A stretch of 11,228 nt of DNA from Verrucomicrobiota bacterium (GTDB lineage Bacteria > Verrucomicrobiota > Verrucomicrobiia > Verrucomicrobiales > Verrucomicrobiaceae). The notes beneath the pieces are model-generated. The model was not told the DNA's origin. It did no database searches and saw only the letters and a list, made by a program, of their open reading frames with translations. Positions 6,729 through 11,228 of the stretch are shown piece after piece. Positions within the stretch are counted from its first letter, which is position 1; the number at the start of each line of letters is the position of its first letter. The stretch spans positions 1 through 11,228 of the forward strand of contig JAIOQF010000288.1 in NCBI GenBank assembly GCA_021413535.1. The letters are read 5' to 3'. Made by a program: the position numbers and the translations under genes.

Positions 6729-8333
6729 ATGTCCTTTCAGCGCGAAAAAACCGACCTGCAAAAAAAGCTGCACGACGTGCCGCACACGCCGGGCGTTTAC
6801 ATCATGCGCGACCGCCTGAACCGGGTGATTTACGTGGGCAAAGCCCGCGATCTACGCAAGCGCCTCAGCAGCTATTTCATGCCCTCCCGTGCCCGCAAGG
6901 CCGACATCAAGACGCGGGCGCTGATCGACAGCATCTGGGACTTCGACACCCACGATGTTCGCAACGACGCCGAGGCGCTCATCCTCGAAATGCGCCTCAT
7001 CAAAGACTTCCGCCCGAAATACAACATCAGCTTCAAGGACGATAAACGCTACTTGCTGGTGAAAGTGCAGATGGCCGATCCCCTGCCCCGCTTCACCTTG
7101 ACGCGGATGAAGAAAGACGACGGCGCGCGCTACTTCGGGCCCTACGCGCACTCTTCCGCGCTCCGCACCACCTTGAACTGGATGAACCGCAACTTTGGCC
7201 TCCGCGTCTGCCGTCCACTCCAGCCCGATGAGAACGACTACAAGCATTGCCACAACGACATTATTAAAAACTGCTCCGCACCCTGCGTCGCCCGCGTCAC
7301 TCAGGAAGAATATCGCGAACGCATCGACCGGGCCTGTGAGTTTCTCGGCGGCAAATCACGAGATCTTATTACCGCACTGGAAACCGAGATGCAGAAGGTT
7401 GCCGCAAGGCTCGACTTTGAGCGTGCCGCGGAATTGCGCGACATGATTGAAGATTTCAAAACCACGCTCAAACCCACGCGCAGCTTCGAGCGCGGTGCCA
7501 GCATGCGCGTAGCCAGCACCATCAATCCGGAAGCTGATCTCGCGGAGCTACAGGAAGTTCTCAAACTCGATCGCCCGCCCCGCGTCATGGAATGCTTCGA
7601 TATCGCCAACATCGGCGAGGCCCATTGCGTCGCCAGCATGGTGCGCTTCAAGAATGGCGTGCCCGACAACGCAAACTACCGCCGCTACCGGATCAAGATC
7701 GTCAGCGGCCAGAATGACTTTGCCTCGATGAGCGAGGTCGTGCGCCGCCGTTACTCACGCATCCTGCTGGAGGCACGCGCACAGATCAGCGACGAAGATG
7801 CAGACCTCACCCAGGAAAATCCCCTCGAAGCCATGAGGCGGCTCGAAGAATCTGAAAATCCAAAATCCAAAATCCAAAATCCAAAATTTGTCCGCCTCCC
7901 CGACCTCGTCATCGTCGACGGCGGCAAAGGCCAGCTCTCCGCAGCGATGAAAGAGCTACAGCGACTCGGGCTTCATGAACTCCCGATCATCGGGCTCGCG
8001 AAAGAGCACGAAGAAATTTTCCGTCCCGGAAGAAGCGAACCCATCGTGCTGAATCATGAAACTGGCGCCTTGAAGCTTCTTCAGCGCATCCGAGATGAAG
8101 CCCACCGCTGGGCCAACGGCTACCACCAGCTCCTGCTCCAGCGCCGAGTGCAGGAAAGCATCCTCGATGACTGCCCCGGCGTGAGCAAGACACGCAAAGC
8201 CGCGCTGCTGCGCGAGTTCGGCTCCGTCTCGCGACTCCGTCGTGCCAGTGCAGAGGAGATCGGAGCAGTTCCGGGGATCGGAAAATCTCTGGGGGAACAG
8301 ATCACGACTTTCTTGCGCGAGCGGTCGAATTGA
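6729..8333 (+). CDS. uvrC: UvrC, excinuclease ABC subunit C (short form)
   Basis: UvrC makes the two incisions in nucleotide excision repair after UvrA/UvrB damage recognition. The 534-residue product has an N-terminal GIY-YIG nuclease (about 19-98: GVY, IYVGKARDLRKR, Glu87 in AEALILEM). A cysteine cluster follows, Cys161, Cys174, Cys182 and Cys186, with spacing like the iron-sulfur site of E. coli UvrC. A UVR motif binding UvrB lies at about 219-247 (LDFERAAELRDMIEDF). The RNase H-like nuclease has Asp291 in ECFDIANIGE, Asp397 in VIVDGGKGQ, and KEHEEIF and RDEAHRWA with Asp456 and His459. A C-terminal helix-hairpin-helix pair covers about 479-530 (DDCPGVSKTRK, AVPGIGKSLGE). Two oddities: only about 40 residues join the UVR motif to the RNase H core, where most UvrC proteins have roughly 100 more, and a linker with a heptanucleotide repeat interrupts the RNase H domain. 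All catalytic residues appear present. tadA follows after 13 bases. Confidence 0.96.
   Translation: MSFQREKTDLQKKLHDVPHTPGVYIMRDRLNRVIYVGKARDLRKRLSSYFMPSRARKADIKTRALIDSIWDFDTHDVRNDAEALILEMRLIKDFRPKYNISFKDDKRYLLVKVQMADPLPRFTLTRMKKDDGARYFGPYAHSSALRTTLNWMNRNFGLRVCRPLQPDENDYKHCHNDIIKNCSAPCVARVTQEEYRERIDRACEFLGGKSRDLITALETEMQKVAARLDFERAAELRDMIEDFKTTLKPTRSFERGASMRVASTINPEADLAELQEVLKLDRPPRVMECFDIANIGEAHCVASMVRFKNGVPDNANYRRYRIKIVSGQNDFASMSEVVRRRYSRILLEARAQISDEDADLTQENPLEAMRRLEESENPKSKIQNPKFVRLPDLVIVDGGKGQLSAAMKELQRLGLHELPIIGLAKEHEEIFRPGRSEPIVLNHETGALKLLQRIRDEAHRWANGYHQLLLQRRVQESILDDCPGVSKTRKAALLREFGSVSRLRRASAEEIGAVPGIGKSLGEQITTFLRERSN
7855..7887 (+). repeat. Heptanucleotide tandem repeat (AAAATCC)n inside uvrC
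   Basis: The unit AAAATCC occurs four times in a row plus a five-base partial copy (about 4.7 units). It encodes roughly residues 377-386 of UvrC (NPKSKIQNPK), a 7-residue pattern, because three 7-base units equal seven codons and no phase of the unit contains a stop. It lies in an extra linker between the two halves of the RNase H-like domain. Because 7 is not a multiple of 3, gain or loss of one or two units would shift the downstream frame. Confidence 0.9.
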
Positions 8334-8346
8334 ATTCCACTGCCCC

Positions 8347-8880
8347 ATGTCCAACGAAGACCACGACATCCCGCTGATCCAAAGCGCCGACGACCGCTTT
8401 ATGCGCGAAGCCTTGCGGCAGGCGAAGCGCGCGCTGGCAGCGGACGAAGTGCCCATCGGCGCGGTCATCGTGCATGGAGATAACGTCATCGCCCGCGCTT
8501 GGAACCAAGTGGAAACACTCAAGGACGCGACCGCCCACGCGGAAATGATTGCCCTGACGCAAGCCCAGTCCGCCATGGGCGACTGGCGGCTCAACGAATG
8601 CGATCTCTATGTGACCAAGGAACCATGCCCCATGTGCGCCGGAGCGATCATGCACTGCCGGGTTAGGCGCGTCATCTTCGGTTGCCCCGATCCCAAGGGC
8701 GGCGCAGCAGGCGGCATGTGGAACCTGCTGCAATCACCCAATTTGAATCATCGCAGCGAGATCACCTCCGGCGTGCTGGGCGAAGACTGCGTTCAAATGC
8801 TGAAAGCATTCTTTAAGGAAGCCCGCGAGCGCAAGTCGAACGGTGTTGATCACATGAAAGGCGCTGCGGAAAATTGCTGA
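8347..8880 (+). CDS. tadA: tRNA-specific adenosine deaminase TadA
   Basis: TadA converts adenosine 34 to inosine in the anticodon of tRNA-Arg(ACG), which lets one tRNA read several arginine codons. The 177-residue product has the zinc-dependent deaminase signature: HAEM with zinc ligand His64 and proton-shuttling Glu66, and PCPMCAGAI with ligands Cys94 and Cys97. The TadA-type sequences VPIGAVIV, GCPDPKGGAAG and NHRSEITSGVL separate it from guanine and cytosine deaminases. The start at 8347 (MSNEDHD) is chosen because it lies just after the uvrC stop at 8333 and matches the usual TadA length; the frame is open further upstream only within uvrC. Spacing of 13 bases suggests cotranscription with uvrC. 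The C-terminus is a short basic tail ending ENC. Confidence 0.95.
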   Translation: MSNEDHDIPLIQSADDRFMREALRQAKRALAADEVPIGAVIVHGDNVIARAWNQVETLKDATAHAEMIALTQAQSAMGDWRLNECDLYVTKEPCPMCAGAIMHCRVRRVIFGCPDPKGGAAGGMWNLLQSPNLNHRSEITSGVLGEDCVQMLKAFFKEARERKSNGVDHMKGAAENC

Positions 8881-8890
8881 CAACGAAAAG

Positions 8891-8976
8891 GGAGCGCGGA
8901 CACTCCTGTCCGCCTCTTCCAATTTCGCGGCTGTGCCGCCTTGCATTTTCATAGCGGGCAAGAGTGCCCGCGCTCC
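8891..8976. repeat. REP-like palindromic doublet with a third central hairpin
   Basis: Two 23-base arms, 8891-8913 and 8954-8976, are inverted copies of each other with 20 of 23 positions matching. Each folds into a hairpin with a 6-bp stem: GCGGAC/GTCCGC on the left, GCGGGC/GCCCGC (read from the outer end) on the right. Each begins at its outer end with GGAGC. Two of the three differences between the arms change both members of one stem pair (A-T versus G-C), so pairing is preserved. The 40-base middle carries a perfect small hairpin, GCGGC-TGT-GCCGC at 8927-8939. The element begins 10 bases after the tadA stop and could end the uvrC-tadA transcript. The layout matches REP doublets (BIME/REPIN); no RAYT transposase gene is in this window. 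Confidence 0.82.
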
Positions 8977-9019
8977 TTTCAACAAATGATCGCCTCCGAT
9001 CGCTGCCAGCTTTCAATTT

Positions 9020-9032
9020 ATTTGCAGCAAAT
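9020..9032. promoter_or_regulatory. Short perfect palindrome upstream of the membrane-protein gene
   Basis: ATTTGC-A-GCAAAT is a perfect 6-base inverted repeat around one central base, located 42 bases before the proposed GTG start at 9075. Its position would suit an operator, but no regulator or promoter boxes are recognisable, and a palindrome of this size can occur by chance. Confidence 0.2.
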
Positions 9033-9074
9033 CCCCGTTGCCAAGACAGGTCCGGAGCCGTTACCATTTCGTCC

Positions 9075-10406
9075 GTGTCATCATCTAACCAGTCCCGCTT
9101 CTGGCAGGCAGCCTCCTCGGCGCTGGCTCGCCGCATCAACCTCGGCTGGTGGTTGGAACGCTGGACGGTCTGGCTCATGTCCGCAGCCCTTGCGGGTTCG
9201 GTGGCAGTGCTGCTGGTGCGCTGGATGCAGCCCAGCCAATTACATTGGGTCTGGATCGTTCTCGCGATTGTGCTGAGTCTCGGCGGCCTTGCCGCGTGGC
9301 TCATGGAACGTCGCCGGTTTGAATCACCCGACGCTGCCCGCGTGCGACTGGAAGATGCGCTGGGATTAAAGACGCGGCTCAGCGCTGCTGCCGCAGGCGT
9401 GGGCGAGTGGCCGGCAGAGGTGGAAAAAATCGAATGGCCCGTGCAATGGCGCTGGCAGCGACCACTGGCAGTTCTGCTCTTCACAGTCGCGATGCTTCTC
9501 CTTTCCACTTGGGTGCCCATCTCGGAAGGCGCGGCGTTTAAGCAGCGCATCATCGAGAAACCATCCGCCGTGAAAGACGTGGAGCAATGGGTGCAGGAAC
9601 TGCGCAAAGAAGAAGCAGTGGAGGAAAAATCCACCGAGGAAGTGGACAAGAAGATTGCCGACCTGCTAAAACGCCCGGCAGAAAACTGGTATGAGCACGG
9701 CAGCCTCGAAGCGGCGGGCAATCTCAAGGAACAAACTGCCGCCGAGTTGCGCGAACTCGCGGAGAACCTGGCAGATGGCCAGCGCGCCGCTTCGGCCTTG
9801 CAAGCCATGGGCGACTCCGTGCCACAGGCAGTGAAAGACTCCCTCGCTGCGGGACTCGAACAAGCAGCATCCAATCTCGCCGCAGGCGGCATGAAACCGA
9901 ATGAACAATTGCTCCAGCAGTTGCAGAACATGAAAGCCTCGGATTTAAAAGGAATGTCGAAGGAACAAATGCAAAAACTCGCAGAGCAAATGAAGAAAAA
10001 CAGCGAGGCTCTCAGCAAATGCCTGGGTAAGTGCGAAGGCTTTGATCCCTCCGGCATTCCCACAGCGGGCAAGGGAGAAGGCAAAGACGGAAAGGATGGC
10101 GGTGGTGATCCCGGTCGCGGTGGCGTCAGTCGCGGACGCGGTGATGCCGAGATGTTTTTCAAGCAAAACGAAACCAATCTGGCCACGAAAAAGACCGAAA
10201 CTGTCCCCGCAGAACTTGATGTCGAACGCGCCGCGCCTGCGGATGTGCTCACTGTGACCGACGGCAAGCACGATGTGGACAAGAACGCTTATCAGGGTGC
10301 CAAGCAGGGTGGCGCGATCCAAAACGCCGGCGACGGCGGCAGCGCCGTCTGGCAGAACTCGCTCATACCTGCGGAGCGCGAAGTCCTGAAAAGATATTTC
10401 AAATGA
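9075..10406 (+). CDS. Membrane-anchored protein with charged helical and Gly-rich regions, first gene of a MoxR-type cluster
   Basis: I do not recognise a named family with certainty. With a GTG start at 9075 the product is 443 residues. Three hydrophobic segments are visible at about 31-50, 58-77 and 130-148. A long charged region of about 160-315 follows, rich in Glu, Lys, Gln and Ala and probably helical or coiled coil (VEQWVQELRKEEAVEEKSTE; EQMQKLAEQMKKNSEALSK). A Gly/Lys/Arg-rich flexible stretch lies at about 330-357, and the C-terminus ends SLIPAEREVLKRYFK. The frame is open back to 8964, but that start lies inside the palindromic repeat, so a start after it is more likely; there is no strong Shine-Dalgarno. 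It overlaps the next gene by four bases (ATGA), and a MoxR ATPase follows. Large proteins with two or three N-terminal helices and a helical soluble part occur in MoxR operons, which supports an envelope-associated role. The exact function is unknown. Confidence 0.75.
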   Translation: MSSSNQSRFWQAASSALARRINLGWWLERWTVWLMSAALAGSVAVLLVRWMQPSQLHWVWIVLAIVLSLGGLAAWLMERRRFESPDAARVRLEDALGLKTRLSAAAAGVGEWPAEVEKIEWPVQWRWQRPLAVLLFTVAMLLLSTWVPISEGAAFKQRIIEKPSAVKDVEQWVQELRKEEAVEEKSTEEVDKKIADLLKRPAENWYEHGSLEAAGNLKEQTAAELRELAENLADGQRAASALQAMGDSVPQAVKDSLAAGLEQAASNLAAGGMKPNEQLLQQLQNMKASDLKGMSKEQMQKLAEQMKKNSEALSKCLGKCEGFDPSGIPTAGKGEGKDGKDGGGDPGRGGVSRGRGDAEMFFKQNETNLATKKTETVPAELDVERAAPADVLTVTDGKHDVDKNAYQGAKQGGAIQNAGDGGSAVWQNSLIPAEREVLKRYFK

Positions 10407-10732
10407 TGCGCTTCGACCTGCAAAGCGTCTCCGATAACACTGTCATCGCGATTTTGATGACCGTGTTTGCCATCTTTGCCTGGACATGCTTGCCACGCAA
10501 AGATCGTGTCCATCGATTTTACTCATTCAGGTTATTGCTTTCGTTCACTGTATTTTTCATATTCGCTTTTTCAGCTTGGCTGAAGCTGAATGACAGGATC
10601 GGACTCGCTGAGCAAAACCCTGTGCCCTTTGTCACCCAAGTTCAAGACAGACTGACGGCAGGTTTTATCTTGCTCGCAATGATGATAATCATTCACAGTT
10701 TAATTTGCATTTTCAGTGCAGAAAAAGACTGA
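10403..10732 (+). CDS. Small three-helix membrane protein of unknown function
   Basis: The 109-residue product has three hydrophobic segments at about 12-30, 42-60 and 85-104, short charged connectors (PRKDRVHR, KLNDRIGLAEQ) and no recognised motif. Its ATG overlaps the stop of the preceding gene (ATGA), strong evidence for translational coupling and that it is real. The next gene, moxR-like, starts 23 bases downstream. By hand count the stretch 10441-10740 has about 43% G+C, against about 60% in a nearby 60-base sample of the MoxR gene (10861-10920). That suggests separate ancestry or relaxed constraint. Hydrophobic codons rich in T explain only part of the difference. No homology-based function can be given. 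Confidence 0.7.
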   Translation: MMRFDLQSVSDNTVIAILMTVFAIFAWTCLPRKDRVHRFYSFRLLLSFTVFFIFAFSAWLKLNDRIGLAEQNPVPFVTQVQDRLTAGFILLAMMIIIHSLICIFSAEKD

Positions 10733-10755
10733 AAACAATCCTGACCAATAAGCTC

Positions 10756-11228
10756 ATGAATTACCATCAGACACTCACCGAAGCCGAAGCCAGCTCCGCC
10801 GCTGAAAACATCTCCCGACTGCGCGTTGCGCTACAGTCGGTTTTATTCGGCCAGGATGAACTCATCGATCACGTCATCACCGGACTGCTCGCACGCGGGC
10901 ATCTGCTTCTCGAAGGTCTGCCCGGTCTCGGCAAAACGGAACTCGTGAAAGGCCTGGCCAAGGCGCTCGATCTACAGGCCAAACGCATCCAGTTCACACC
11001 CGACTTGCTGCCGGGCGATATCACAGGCAACCCGATGCTTCAGGATGTGGACGGCACCCGGCGCTTTGTGTTTCAGCCGGGACCGATCTTCGCCAACCTC
11101 GTGCTCGCCGATGAAATCAACCGTGCTTCACCCAAGACCCAGTCCGCCTTGCTCGAAGCCATGCAAGAACGTCGCGTCACGGTAATGGGTGAATCTCATA
11201 TCCTCCCCGCGCCTTTCTTCGTTCTGGC
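10756..11228 (+). CDS. MoxR-type AAA+ ATPase, 3' part beyond the window
   Basis: The first 157 codons are present and the gene runs off the right edge. It shows the MoxR layout: N-terminal helical lead-in (ISRLRVALQSVLFGQDELID), Walker A GLPGLGKT at 54-61, the MoxR-typical FTPDLLPGDITGNPML at about 80-95, Walker B LVLADE at 115-120 followed by INRASPKTQSALLEAMQE, and the approach to sensor 1 (PAPFFVL) at the cut. MoxR ATPases act as chaperone-like remodelers, commonly with DUF58 and von Willebrand A domain partners encoded downstream. ATG at 10756 is the best start; no clear Shine-Dalgarno precedes it. It sits 23 bases after the small membrane protein, consistent with one operon. Confidence 0.95.
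   Translation, partial: MNYHQTLTEAEASSAAENISRLRVALQSVLFGQDELIDHVITGLLARGHLLLEGLPGLGKTELVKGLAKALDLQAKRIQFTPDLLPGDITGNPMLQDVDGTRRFVFQPGPIFANLVLADEINRASPKTQSALLEAMQERRVTVMGESHILPAPFFVL

Noticed and set aside
8242..8346. Possible N-terminal extension of TadA
   Set aside because: It overlaps the uvrC coding region in another frame and reads as non-TadA sequence; the ATG at 8347 gives a normal TadA length.
7956..8594. Minus-strand open frame of 212 codons
   Set aside because: It is antisense to the 3' end of uvrC and the 5' part of tadA, both unambiguous families.
8964..9074. Possible N-terminal extension of the 443-residue membrane protein
   Set aside because: Its GTG start lies inside the right arm of the palindromic repeat, and the extra residues show no conserved character.
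8813..10282. Minus-strand open frame of 489 codons
   Set aside because: It is antisense to tadA's end, the repeat and the membrane-protein gene. Its product is Ser/Arg/Pro-rich low-complexity sequence without motifs, whereas the plus frame has membrane helices and ATGA coupling.

Overview
The window reads as chromosomal DNA of a moderately GC-rich Gram-negative bacterium. It encodes an ExbB/ExbD inner-membrane motor, and several products carry Sec signal peptides. Gene content, short spacing, weak or absent Shine-Dalgarno sequences and GGAG-headed palindromic repeats suggest Verrucomicrobiota or another PVC lineage. That assignment is inference; no rRNA or marker gene is present to prove it.

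Layout, left to right. (1) 1-1107, plus: 3' part of a SulP anion transporter whose membrane domain and STAS domain lie in different frames around an apparent internal deletion near 771-777. (2) 1164-1799, plus: exported cyclophilin-type peptidylprolyl isomerase. (3) 1854-2684, plus: metallo-beta-lactamase-fold hydrolase with an N-terminal helix-turn-helix-like segment. (4) 2686-2746: palindromic repeat doublet filling the gap between two convergent genes. (5) 6514-2749, minus: three-gene operon exbB - exbD - 818-residue exported TPR protein, with no TonB, TolA or Pal in the window. (6) 6729-8880, plus: uvrC (short, with a heptanucleotide tandem repeat inside the coding region) followed after 13 bases by tadA. 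(7) 8891-8976: second palindromic repeat doublet, containing an extra small hairpin. (8) 9075-11228, plus: large membrane-anchored protein with a charged helical region, a small AT-rich three-helix membrane protein overlapping its stop codon, and the start of a MoxR-type AAA+ ATPase cut by the window end.

How the genes work together. The minus-strand operon probably builds one envelope machine: ExbB/ExbD use proton-motive force and the TPR protein is the likely periplasmic partner. UvrC (nucleotide excision repair) and TadA (tRNA wobble inosine) look transcriptionally coupled but functionally unrelated. The right-hand genes look like the beginning of a MoxR operon, in which the ATPase normally acts with DUF58, von Willebrand A and membrane proteins; the 443- and 109-residue membrane proteins would be local members of that system.

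I found no rRNA, tRNA, CRISPR array, transposase or prophage gene. No intergenic stretch exceeds 300 bases. The strongest unexplained signals are the two REP-like doublets, whose differences between arms preserve stem pairing, the TonB-less ExbBD-TPR operon, the unusual UvrC, and the out-of-frame SulP deletion.
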